The translations under genes and the position numbers were made by a program. Below, one piece after another: positions 1-64,000 of a stretch of 64,000 nt of DNA. Source of the DNA: Cololabis saira (taxonomy: Eukaryota > Chordata > Actinopteri > Beloniformes > Belonidae); assembly GCF_033807715.1 (NCBI RefSeq), contig NC_084599.1, positions 26,220,125 to 26,284,124 on the forward strand. The letters run 5' to 3'. A model generated the notes under the pieces. It saw nothing but the letters and a program-made list of their open reading frames with translations. It ran no database searches and was not told the DNA's origin. Position 1 is the stretch's first letter. Each line of letters opens with the position of its first letter.

Positions 1-94
1 CCCCAAAAACTGACTGGGAGCTGATTCTCCACATGAAAGGCCCAAATAACCAAAACCTTTGCATCCCATTTTACTTTCAAAAATTCTAGGAACC

Positions 95-290
95 ACAGGT
101 GGCTGCTCTCCCAGATGCATGGGCGCTTGAGGCTTCTCTACGCAGCCTTTTTGCTGTTCCTAGGACAGGAATCTTTTAGACAGGGATCTCTGATGTGGCT
201 CCCAGGATTTCCTGGAGCCTCTCACCCAGCTTGGAGGGTCACAGCTCTGAGTGCTCCGGTTACCACCGGCACCACTGTTGGCTTCACCAG
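95..290 (-). pseudogene. Decayed LINE ORF2 C-terminal relic
   Basis: Translating the minus strand gives VKPTVVPVVTGALRAVTL, then after a one-base frame change KLGERLQEILGATSEIPV, a stop, and KIPVLGTAKRLRREAS. From memory this resembles the C-terminal end of ORF2 of a LINE family that is very common in fish genomes, where the order VPVV-GAL-AVTPKL then VLGTAKILRR is typical. The frameshift and internal stop show a dead fragment. The + strand reading frames over it are shadows. LINE clade is not assigned. Confidence 0.6.
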
Positions 291-2296
291 GTTCTCAGCT
301 ACGTCTGTCCCTATTTCCTTCTTCCATCTGCTGGATGGATCTGCTGGAGAGAGCAACATCAGAGATCTCTGTCTGGATGCTCGGTTATATATACACAAAC
401 TGAAGGTTTGTTGATTTTAATTGAACCAAAATACTGCATATAGATTTGCTTTTAGGTAAGATAAGAACTGCAGAAGATGTGAGCAGTTTCCTCTTTTTTA
501 ATTAACTACTGTTATTACAGCACTAAATCAGCTTGCATGGGTCTTTGTATCTTCTTATGTGGTCCAGTGTTGTTGCTTGTTTGAGAGTCGGCCCCACTTC
601 AAGCGCAGCTCTGCTATCTTTTGTGGATTTAGCATGATTACTAGTCACGTATCACCTCGTATGGAGGGAGGGGCTCATAGGGACACACACACACGCACAT
701 TCACAATTTCGTGCCAACATAATAAGGGCTTTGGTTACATTACGCATATGCTAAGGTAATAAAGACTTAGCACGCACCCATATACACGGACCACCTCATA
801 CCCTTTGAGGTAATAAGGGCTTGGCTTGCACACACATGCACACACACAAATACACATATTCACTCTGACACAGCCAGGTGTTTTCTCAACACATGCACGA
901 CAACAGCCGGAAGACCAAGCAAAGGGCAGACCAAACAAGTTAATCAGCTGACTCCCTAACCAATGTCATCTTCGCAAAACAATCCACTCTCATTTAGATG
1001 TTCTGCAGAACCCTCTCACTCAGACAGACAATGAGTACAATCTATGAGTATTAAGTATAAAAGCATTTATCAAGGGATGTGGCTGACACGTCCTATCGGG
1101 TGCCCAGACTTAGGCGATGGCTGTTAAATGGCTCTGTTTCCTATTATGCATCTTTTTGGTTATAGCACTTCATATCCCAGTGGTACGATTGTGCAGGGAG
1201 AGAGAGTACAGGCAGATGGGAGCCATGTTGAATAGTAGCAAGAGCTAAACTAAAACCATGTGCTCCTGTGGTTTGAAACTTTGTCATGACTAACTACCTC
1301 TGGGAGAGCTGACGTAGGTCTGGACACTGAAGGGGAAGAAAATCCCTTTTCTCTTGACTGACAGTAACAAGCAAGAGATGATTTGTTGTGATTTAATGCT
1401 CATGAAAAGCTGACATTGAAACTATTGACCCCTGCTTCATTCAGTGACCTAAAATAAGTCTTCTGTATGAGATGTGAGTGCAGCAGTATATACTCAATCG
1501 TAGATTTTGATGTGATTTCAAATGGTAGAGAATTCCTGAAGGCTGGTTTAACGAGTTAATTTCCAAGCATGTCTCTCTGGGTTACTGAAGGTCACTATCA
1601 AAGTGCCACAGTGGAGACTATGTGAGAGTGTGTGCCACCACTCACCACTGCTACAAACCCTTAGGGTCAGTGATCGCATGAAAATTGCCTTTTGCAGCTG
1701 GACATGGTGAAATGTCAAGGGTCAACAAAGGGACTCGGGGTATGGAGCAAAAATGGAGCCCACAAGGGAGACTGTGTGTTGACATTGTGTTTGGACACTT
1801 TGAACAATGTTATCTCAGACAGTGAGAGGCTGTGGGCCAATCAATCATTCTGTTATTGGACCAGCTCCGGTAATAATTCATCCTAAACCTTTGATATCAG
1901 CTGATGTCAAACACACCCCTCACATACCTCCTTACTTGGTCTTCGTCCGAATTTTGTCCTTGGGAATTTGTTGTAGCTGTGTTTTATCATAACATTTACT
2001 TATTAAACTAAACTCAGTGCTCTCTCTCACTCCAATATGATTGTAATCCAGGGCAACAATAGAAAGGTCCCGAATATTTATGAAGCTAAAGCAATTGTGC
2101 TGGTACAAGCTCCGCTCAAGACATTTCGAGCTCAGCTGTTGATGCATGAAGACTGCATATACAGTAAATCTGGTGTGCGCAGGCAGGCATAGCTCAGCAG
2201 CAGAGAGGGAATAGGTCACCCAGTGGGAAAAATATGCTTTTATTTTCTCAGTGATAGTTGCAACTGGCAGCACCCAGGACTTTTTCCAGCATATTA
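291..2296. other. Upstream non-coding stretch
   Basis: AT-rich DNA with no recognisable coding region. A short imperfect duplication of a unit like GGTAATAAGGGCTTGG occurs around 718-830, followed by CA-rich sequence near 830-860. The ORFs that cross here on both strands have no recognisable domain. Confidence 0.5.
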
Positions 2297-2473
2297 ATGG
2301 GAAAAGCTCTGAAGCATACTGTAGTGTTTCTGCTGGCCAGCGTACTTGTCTTGACCGCCCTCCACCTACTCTGCCACGTGGGCCACACAAAACACGGCAA
2401 GACAGAAAGCAGGACTGGTGTCAAAGGGGCAGGCAGAGACTTAAGCATATCTGAGAAATACAAGGGTTATTGA
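2297..2473 (+). CDS. Candidate 58-aa small membrane or secreted protein (unrecognised)
   Basis: ATG at 2297, stop TGA at 2471-2473, 58 codons. Residues about 9-28 form one uninterrupted hydrophobic segment (VVFLLASVLVLTALHLLCHV), preceded by basic MGKALKH and followed by a basic, polar tail ending in EKYKGY, the layout of a signal peptide or signal-anchor microprotein. Base composition through the ORF is clearly more GC-rich than the AT-rich DNA after it. A pyrimidine-rich stretch ending TTTTTCCAG sits at 2281-2289, so the ORF could lie in a 3' exon. An AATAAA at 3174-3179 could end its transcript. The start context is weak (T at -3, G at +4). I recognise no family. It may be chance, and a search against fish transcripts would decide. 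Confidence 0.25.
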   Translation: MGKALKHTVVFLLASVLVLTALHLLCHVGHTKHGKTESRTGVKGAGRDLSISEKYKGY

Positions 2474-5452
2474 AAGGTGTGTGCAGGCAGTTGTTTAACA
2501 TTTATTTATGACTTAATGCAACTATTGAGACAGAGGTTAATAGACCTAGACCTTGTTAATAATTTATAACATTTTTTAAATCAAATTACTTCTTTCCTAC
2601 TTTCCCTTTTTTCTTGTCACAGCTGTTTCTAGTTTCAAGTTTTGCAAGACTTTAGAAATTATGTTATGACAGAGTAATTATGCTTAGTTTTTATTGTACT
2701 AAAGGGTTTGGATTTCAAAAACTAGTAATGTACTTCACAGATTTATATACCGGTACAATATCCCTAAGGGCAGAACTAGTCTGAAGATGTCTTCTTTGTA
2801 TCAGTAAGATGTCACAATCTGGACAAGCCGAGTTCAAATTTGAAGGAATGTTGGCTAAATGTTGAACCTAAGAAAGATAAGAACTTCCTGTCAAATTGAG
2901 ATTTCACCCAGACTAATGTATTTCTTTTTAAACACCTGCTGTTGCATGCCTCATCAATTCTGTTTAAAAAAGAAAGAACGTTAAGTTAAATTCAGAACAG
3001 TTTTTTTTTTCCTTGACAATATTAAATCTTTTGAGGGAATGTTGCTAGGCAATATTACATTTGGTTTAAATTAACATGACCAGGCATACAAGCAGGCAAG
3101 TTTTACAACTAATATTGTATATGTATTGATGGACACTAAAATGTAATTTTTAATGACAATATATAAACAAGTTAATAAATGATGGTATTGTTCATGCAAA
3201 AGCATTAAATTGCTGTGTATTCTTGTACTTGAATTACTTTCTCATACACAATGAATTAGAAAGCTTTTTGTTGGCCAGTTTAGACTATCCAACTTTCAGA
3301 GTCGTGACTAGCTGTTTTCTTATTGGCAATCTTGAAGTCATTTGTCTGTCAGATTATACGATTGAGATTCACACACCCCACAAGATCTGTCACCCAACTT
3401 GACCCTAAAAGCGTGTTTTATCTGCAATACACACAGGAAAGGAGGCATAATCACGCGGAAACAACTTATTTTAAATTTACATATGCCCGTATATGTGACA
3501 TTTATTCACATCTAGTGGCAAACTGTCATTCTGCAAACAAGTGCTATTCTATTGCTTAAACAGTCCAAGCACCACGGAGAAACTTCTGGGACTACTTAAA
3601 TTTACTTATTTATCCTGGGATTTTGGCAAATTTACTCTTGAAATCCTTGTGGAAAGGCAGTAGTGGAACCTCTTATTAAGAACTGCAAAGGTGGATGTGA
3701 TAACTTATCCACCTTTTCCCTGGTACCTGAATTTCTCACCACCTAGTGTGCCCCGTCAAACTTGTCCATGTTCTCAACGTAATCCTGTCATGGTGAGGAA
3801 AGGGTGCTTTGTCTGCACGACATGTAATTTACATCCTTGGGCTATTTGTCAGGTGTGCATGCGTAAGCCTGCATGACATCATGATCCTCATACGTGTATT
3901 TGACTGCGTCTATCTGTGACTGCCTGTCTGCCTAAATGCCTTCCTGTCGGTGGGTTTGTCAGCACACAGACAGCTGACTGAGTCATAAATCTGCAGAAAG
4001 CTGAAACTGTGGACTATATCTTTTCACAGTTTGGTGGAGAAGGTGCTAAAACGCCAGAGATACTCACCAGACTGACAGTGGCTGATTGTGGCTGAGGTTG
4101 GGGGGTCTTGGTGACAGTAAGAGGAGAGTGGAGCAGGAGGGGCCGGTTTACAGCAGCAGGACAGGGGCCGGAGTCGAAACAGTGGATGTGGATGAATGTG
4201 TGTTTGTGCTGGGTGATGGTGTGCGACGGGAGGGGGGCTTCAGCTGCGACTGAATTTGTGATCCTGTGTTAAGTGCTCGGTCAGTGGTGAAGGCCTGGAG
4301 GATTAGACCCCCACCCTGAAACTCTCGTGAACAGCCCCCTCTCTGTCCCACACACACGCAAACACACATACAACTCCTCTCTTCCTGGATTCCAGCTTTG
4401 AGCTTTTGTGAGATTCTCCAGAGCCACCCACCACCAGCTCCTCCTCCACCAGCACTACTAGTACACTTTTCCTCTTCACTCATACACACACACACACATA
4501 TTCAAGTGCGCATACACACACATCAAAAGACACTCGAACACAACCAGCATCTCACCATTCCCTTAATATTGCCTGAGTAAAGCGATCCTCTCACACTCAC
4601 ATCACATTAGTACTGCTATTAGACCAGAGCCAGACATAAGAGCTACAGGGTGTGTGTGTGTGTGTGTGCGTGTGTGTGTATTAGAGTGTGCATGAAGTCG
4701 ACAGGACTTTTATACATACTAGGAATTGACTGTGTGTGTTTGTGTTTGTGTCCAGGCATGTGATTCATGCGGGAGGAGGTGAAGGCGAAGTTGAGTGTTT
4801 TTTTTTGTCCACACTTGTGTGCGTTTATGGAGAGAAAGTAGAGACACTGATATCCTGGCACGAGATGAGTGGGAGGAAGGATGGATGAGGTTAGTGATGG
4901 TCTGGCGAGGGCTCAGTAGGTGTAAGCTTGAGAAATTTCCATATGGCAGTAAAATGTCTGCCACTTTGCTTATTGAGTTTCTAATGTGTGCCAGGTGCTG
5001 TTGGGGCGCTCCCAGGAGCACTAAGTGGACCATTTCCCCGAGTCTGTGTACAGTATGTGTTTATATGTATTTGTTTTAGGCCACATTTGGAACAAATTGT
5101 GGACTTCAAAACCAGATCAAACACGGTTTCGGGACAAAATCTACGTCCACAGTTTGGATTCAGAGAAGTTCCATTCAAAACTAGCTAAAATAGCTTATTT
5201 TCCTTGTTGGGTTTAGCACAAGGCATGTCTTGGTAACGGCTCGGGAAATGGGGATGGTAAGTAGCCAGGGAAAAATAGTTCAATGCAGCTTTGCCAAAAA
5301 TTTGCCATTTGAGCGTGTATCGCTGTTTTCAACACGGGGTCATTATCCAACAACAAGCTTTTGTATACTAATTTACATTTAATTTTCATCAAGGATTACC
5401 CTCAGTCGTCCCACCCAAACAACACTGTGAAATGTAGAAGATACATTAATAA

Positions 5453-5527
<75 letters not shown>

Positions 5528-8003
5528 ATATAAAGAAATATATTCATCAAGATTTCCTCTTTGGTCTTCAGGGTGATACATTTAAAGATTTAACCAACTC
5601 CCAAGAAAATTAAAAAAAAAAAGGCAAAATCAAAGCCTGAATTTGACCTTTTTCATAAAATGACTACTTTTCCTATGATTCGCATATGCAAATAACAATG
5701 GTGGCAATCATGACATGAATGTGCTTCTAGTTGCTCTTTAATAACGATCAGGCAGTAGAGCCTGGGCTTCAGTGGCTTTGGAAACAAATGAGAAAGTCTT
5801 CTTTGAAGTCACCAAAGATCATCTTACCCACATCACTTCACTTAAGATGATTTTCTTTTCAAACCGAATATGTTCATATGAGGTATGGAGGAATTATTCT
5901 GGGAAATTGAACAATGTTGTCATTGAGGCATTTTACAAATGCCAACCAAAGTGGTGAAAAGGTATTATTCTTGAATATGAACTTTTCTGGTATATTTTCT
6001 TTTTGCTTTTTAGGATTATTGTGCATTTCCCTCTTCAACATCACCTGAACTAATTTATCAACACATGATAGGAACATCGGCCGACATTCCAAACGTAATA
6101 ATTGCTTGGAGAAAATGTTTCACTACCAACAGTGGTTATGGTTTTATTGTGTTGTTATTTATATTTATGAATTTTATGCATAAGCAATTCATAATAATTT
6201 ACAATTATTCAGAAAAAAAATAAGTAAACTGAAAACTAATTTTCAGACATTGGTACAAACGCAAATACAAAGTACAATAATACATTTACTACATCTGCAT
6301 GTGACTGTAAACTTTAGACCTTGTCGAAATTTTTCACTTACTACTTGCAACCTTGTCCTCAATGTTCTTTGCAATTGTCTCTTTTGGTTATTAGTACCAT
6401 TGTAAAAAATTGCAATTCAACCAAAAAGAATGATCACAATAAAAGAATCTGCTTCGTGAGGCAGAGCATCTTTACTATAACATGACATTATTAATTGTAT
6501 GTTCAAGCTTTTAATCGTCACTAATTTATCTGACAATGCTCTTTTATTTTAAAATAAATGTACACAAATGTAAAAAAAAGAATACATATAAATAAAATGA
6601 ATGATAAGTGTTTGTCATATGTAAATTACTGCATGCAAAATAAATTATGTAGGTTGTACATCCTGATGAAAGACAACAATTTGTTTTTTTTTTAAGTTTA
6701 ATATGGCAACAAAATTGAAAAATTAAAAATGTATAATTTTTTTATGACTTGCATAAAATACCCAAATGGTAGAAGTTAACTTTTTTTTTAAACTATGACC
6801 ATCTTCTGACAATGGCAACAATACCAAGACACACAACAAATACGTTTACCTGCCTGCAGCTCTCATGATTTCATTCACTTATTTTTTACTTTTCAACAGT
6901 AAAAGAACAGATTTTAGACTCACTTTAACACTCAAAAACACTTCAGGTTCCTATTTGGACGAAGTAGGACAGGCAGCAAGAGACGTCGGCTCCGCATTCA
7001 GAGCAAAGCAAGCCAGTGTCAGCGACATTGATGGTTGGCTGTACTTGTATTATAACAGGGGATTGATCAGTTTTTCCCCTAGAAGTTATGCAGTTAATGT
7101 ATATTCGACACCTGCTATTTAGCAGGCTGTGTAAACGCTGACTTTTTAAAGTCCAGCTTCGGGTCCTGTGAAAGTCTGTCATCACTCATATATTATTAAA
7201 CTTAATTAAATGCATCCGCTTACTGTTGCTAAATTGGAGTAAACAAACCGGACAAATTATTACTCTGCATTTGAAGTGAGTGTTGACACTTGCGAGGAAT
7301 TTATTGGCCTTTTGTTTGGTCAACAGTTCTGTAATTACTCCACAGATCACAGTGTTTTGTGCGCCAGACCAAATGGCCATTTCCGTTGAATTAAAGCTCT
7401 ATAATGGACCCTAAAACCGACAGAGCGTTGCATAAAACAAAAGAGGCTTTCAATCCATGAAGATGGTGCTTGATGGCGACTGTTAGGACTATTGTAAATG
7501 GTTATTAACACCTTTTTTTAATGTACTGATAATTTAAGAAAAATTGTAATTTAATTATTCCCAAACTCTGGAAGTCTAAGGAAAGGGAGAGGAGAGGCTA
7601 AAAAGCCGGGCGTGACAGATGCCCGCTTGTTCAACTCATCTAAATAAGAGGAAATTTGAGACTGAATTGAGATGAATGTCGAACTGAATTAGATATAAAA
7701 GAGAGACCTATAAGTTTTTACCGGTCTGTGTTTAGTTCAGGACAGTGTCGATTCCAGGTTCTTCTGCTTTTACATTAAATTTCATAGAACTGTTCGATGC
7801 CACCGCACTTTGAGCAAAATCTAATTCATAGTTGTCTGTTTCCAACGCGCAGTCCTCTTAAACGCATGTGTTAAAATCTCGGTTTTCCCAATCCATAAAC
7901 GAAGTCTCTGGGATGCAATGATGTCACTTTTATACTTACAGAAAGTCCCAGAAAGAGCGGAGTGTTTTCAATAAGGGAGAAGAAAAAAAAAATTCTGCCA
8001 GTC
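2474..8003. other. AT-rich upstream region
   Basis: No supported gene. If the small ORF at 2297 is real, about 2474-3200 would be its 3' untranslated region (AATAAA at 3174). GT-rich patches at about 4650-4680 and 4730-4755 and a long CA microsatellite at 5455 are present. 5900-6800 is very AT-rich with many A and T runs and no coding signal. Confidence 0.45.
5455..5522. repeat. (AC)n microsatellite, 34 units
   Basis: Uninterrupted AC dinucleotide array of 68 bp. It creates the apparent poly-His-Thr reading frames, which are not genes. Confidence 0.97.
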
Positions 8004-8040
8004 CATCGGAGCTTTTTCAGAGTCTTTGAAAGCTCCGATG
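8004..8040. other. Perfect 12-bp inverted repeat (hairpin)
   Basis: CATCGGAGCTTT at the left pairs exactly with AAAGCTCCGATG at the right, around a 13-base centre. It lies about 600 bp before the pyrimidine tract that may mark the ephb3 promoter. Function unknown. Confidence 0.6.
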
Positions 8041-8229
8041 TGACACAATTGAGGAAAAAAGTGTTTTAATCAAACCAAAAAAGAAAAGTAAAAAAAAAAA
8101 ATCAACAGAAAGTTCATTTCTCCATTTTATGAAAACGGGAACAATCCGCACGGGGGCGCTGCGTGTCCATCCCTCCATGCCCCGAGAAGGAAGGGACACT
8201 TAAAATAAATAGGCTACACATATGCTGAT

Positions 8230-8721
8230 TGGAAAAAAAAAGGACTAACTTAATTCTGTTACTAAGTGATAAGACTATTTTGGAAACACATAAAAGGGAG
8301 GAAACTATGCAAACATATCCAAGGAGGCCTAATTTCCTGGTGTCACAAAATTGTTTGAATGTCTGTCAAGGAGGAGGAGGATAAAAGATCGTTTGCTTTG
8401 CTCCAGGAAACGTGAAGGAGATGCTGAATAAAAGGGAAGCAAAACAAAAAACAACAAAAACTGAGAGTTAAAAATTGTAAGAAATGCATTCTTTTTTTTC
8501 CCCAAAAAAAGCGGCTATGGGTTCGATTTTGACAATAAATGTGAGCCCTAAGTGATTGTCAAGGTAGGCATTTTTCAGTGCAGCTGCTTGCATGGTGACG
8601 CCTCCTCCTGGAGCCCCCGGTCTCTCTCTCCCTCTCCCTCCCTTTCTCCTCTCCCTCTCTCCCTCTCTCTCTCCCTCTCTCCCTCTCTCTCCCTCCTCAC
8701 ACTCTCTCCTTATTCCTCCAC
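8230..8721 (+). promoter_or_regulatory. Possible ephb3 promoter region with polypyrimidine tract
   Basis: 8621-8721 is almost pure CT, built from short CTCCCT and CTCT units, followed immediately by GC-rich sequence that leads into the ephb3 first coding exon. TATA-like ACATAAAAGG (about 8286-8296) and GGATAAAAG (about 8379) occur upstream, but neither can be tied to a start site from sequence alone. CT tracts of this kind are common just upstream of vertebrate developmental genes. The true start site is unknown. Confidence 0.3.
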
Positions 8722-8886
8722 AGCCTTGCGCTTCATTCCAGTGCACGAGCCGAGCGAAGCAGACGGTTTTTACGCAGCAGCCAAAGCGCGAGAAATTCGC
8801 TCAGGGAATAAATATCTGCGAAGCGCGCGGCTTGTTTCTTTACAGGAATACCAAACTTGATCGTTTACGCACGCAGAGACTTGCAC

Positions 8887-8952
8887 ATGCCTGTACGGGA
8901 CCCTAAGACCATGCTTCCGAGACCAGTGCGACTATCTCTGCCTCTGCTCTGA
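8887..8952 (+). other. Upstream ORF 1, 21 codons
   Basis: ATG at 8887 and TGA at 8950-8952 in the probable ephb3 leader. It encodes MPVRDPKTMLPRPVRLSLPL plus L. It would matter only if transcription starts upstream of it. Confidence 0.3.
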
Positions 8953-9046
8953 CCACAGAGAAAGTGCTTTTGGATTTGCCCGTGCAGCAGGCTGTCACCT
9001 CAGCTTTTACTGAGCATCAGCACTCGCGAGTGGAACTACTGCGTGG

Positions 9047-9274
9047 ATGCTGCATGGTTGTCCGTGGACTGAACTCCTGTCTGATGTTGGCCGTGGACTG
9101 GACAACCTGCTCTGCTCTGCTCAGTCCGCAGGGAAGGGACTGGAACACTTGCGCCCATTGCCCTCTTTCTGGTTTAACAAGGCACTTTGGAGATCACTGA
9201 AAAGCGAGACGGGCTTCTGTATTATACCAGGGGTGTTATTTCCTCTGAACCCTCACCTTTGCGTGTTTTGGTGA
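9047..9274 (+). other. Upstream ORF 2, 75 codons
   Basis: ATG at 9047 (weak context, T at -3) with a stop ending at 9274, 156 bases before the ephb3 start codon. No domain is recognisable. Its plausible role is translational damping of ephb3, which is inference only. Confidence 0.3.
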
Positions 9275-9430
9275 ATGGGGATAACTGTGCACCCGGAGCT
9301 TTGACTGGGACCGGGACGGCGCTGTGCGTGGAGCGACCGATCAGCCAGGATTGTATTCTTTCCCCCTCCACCACCCCCACCCTCGCTTTCTCCACCGTGG
9401 GTCTATTTACATGTCCGAGAAGACCACTTT

Positions 9431-62812
<53,382 letters not shown>

Positions 62813-63339
62813 GTAAGTCTTGTGATCCTTTGGTGTTTGACTCACTTAAAGAAACAGTCACCCAGTGAAGCATCATTTAGTTTCCAAGAGGTTCCTTGTT
62901 TATATTCATCTGGTTTATTCTTATTAAAAAAATATAGAAATAAAAATAGCTTTCTACAAATTTGTGTCGGCCCTATTAAACCATAAGCTAGAAAAGATAT
63001 GTTAGAATTTGGGGATAGGATAGTACATGTAAATAATGTGATGAAGTGATCAGAGTCGTCAATCATAAGAGTACCGACTTTCAATTTGCACCTAAGTTAG
63101 TGTGCCATGCAAATATTCTGAATCCAGGTTGATGCAGTGCATGTGGATAACTGACTCAGCTGCATTGGAATTTTATTACCTATAAAGTTCAGATATTTTA
63201 CAGTACTTAAATTCTCATAAATGCAGTTTTAACCATTTATGTAGATTACTATCTTTCAATACAGCCCTTTTACGCAAATCAGCCGCCAGATAGGAGCTCA
63301 GTCAATCATGTCACATCCACATTTAGCTGATTTATCTCT

Positions 63340-63670
63340 ATTTGAACCTTGTTTCTTCGGGAAGACTTTGGAGGATATTAACAGTGCAGAGTTGGAGCAT
63401 GCAGCACGAGGGTGACCTATCTTTCCGTCCCTGCATATCAGGGTCTTTCTGTCTTGAGGGAGGGCGACAGACAATCCCAGGTTTGGCTCATGAGGAAAAA
63501 AAAGAATCTCAGTTGGCCGCCAGAGTGACGTTCTTAGAAGATTGAGCTTGCGGTTAATTAGCTCGATTAAGGCGATGCAAAAAAGAGTTTGGAGCGTCTT
63601 TTAATTAGCCACTAACGAGATTTTAAACGGGCCAGCGGAGAAGAGGCCTCCTGCCGACAAACCTAACAAG
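63340..63670. promoter_or_regulatory. Candidate intronic enhancer (homeodomain-motif block)
   Basis: Less AT-rich and less repetitive than its surroundings. TTAATTAGCTCGATTAAG at about 63554 and TTAATTAGCC at 63601 supply several homeodomain core sites within 55 bp, near CpG-containing words. Judged only by sequence texture, with no comparison available. Confidence 0.25.
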
Positions 63671-63746
63671 GGTGGAGTGAGAAATGATACAGTAGTTACA
63701 CACACGCGCACACAGGCGCACACACACGTTAACACATTATACCTAC

Positions 63747-63853
<107 letters not shown>

Positions 63854-64000
63854 TGTATTGTATTGTGTATTTAAAGAGTAATTATTGAAGAGCTTTTGTG
63901 GCATGAGACTTCTAGCACCAGGACCCTGACCAGCACCCTCAGTCATTTCCACGTTTACTTTTTCTCTGAAGAACTGATGCAAAAGAGAGATTCACACTTG

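Larger units (their letters stand above)
8722..9430 (+). other. Probable ephb3 5' leader, GC-rich
   Basis: GC- and CpG-richer than its surroundings and directly upstream of the signal-peptide exon, so most likely 5' untranslated region of exon 1. It contains several upstream ATGs. Two define closed upstream ORFs, listed separately. No splice acceptor is needed between here and the start codon, but a 5' intron cannot be excluded. Confidence 0.5.

Noticed and set aside
1932..2390. 152-codon minus-strand frame
   Set aside because: Antisense to the small ORF at 2297, with no recognisable domain.
8468..8906. Ser/Pro/Leu- and Glu/Arg-rich frames around the CT tract
   Set aside because: Low-complexity translations of the polypyrimidine tract at 8621-8721.

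Overview
This 64 kb window reads as vertebrate, almost certainly teleost fish, genomic DNA. The evidence is a multi-exon vertebrate receptor gene with canonical GT-AG introns of a few hundred bases to 28 kb, abundant long CA/GT and AT microsatellites, and decayed remnants of repeats typical of fish genomes (LINE ORF2 relics, a hAT MITE, a fold-back MITE, a small LTR element). It is not bacterial or viral.

The one well-supported gene is on the + strand: an Eph receptor tyrosine kinase, best matched to EPHB3 (paralogue ephb3a or ephb3b not resolved). Fourteen coding exons can be placed to the base from 9431 to 62812. They join in frame to 893 codons plus two bases: signal peptide (exon 1), ephrin-binding domain (exons 2-3), cysteine-rich region (exons 3-4), two fibronectin III repeats (exons 5-7), transmembrane helix (exon 8), juxtamembrane tyrosines (exons 9-10) and tyrosine kinase (exons 10-14). 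The remaining C-terminal exons (SAM domain and PDZ-binding tail) lie past the right edge. No frameshift or stop was seen, and the kinase signatures (G-x-G loop, [18 protein letters not shown]) are intact.

Layout: 1-8600 is AT-rich upstream DNA with a LINE relic at the left end and one unrecognised 58-codon small ORF (2297-2473) worth testing. 8621-9430 is a pyrimidine tract and GC-rich leader with upstream ORFs. Intron 1 (9495-37579) holds CpG-rich blocks, microsatellites, a 578-bp hAT MITE with perfect 8-bp target duplications, and possible regulatory clusters. Intron 2 has a second LINE relic. Intron 5 has a decayed fragment resembling the Myb/SANT protein of a Harbinger-type transposon. 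Intron 8 carries a complete 1.4-kb non-autonomous LTR retrotransposon, antisense to the gene, with LTRs identical by eye and a 5-bp target duplication. Intron 13 carries a roughly 630-bp fold-back element made of inverted arrays of a 22-bp repeat. Intron 14 ends in a homeodomain-motif-rich block and an AT microsatellite.

I found no clear new multi-gene system. The most interesting objects are the young LTR element with its repeat-built ORF, the fold-back element, and the small ORF at 2297.
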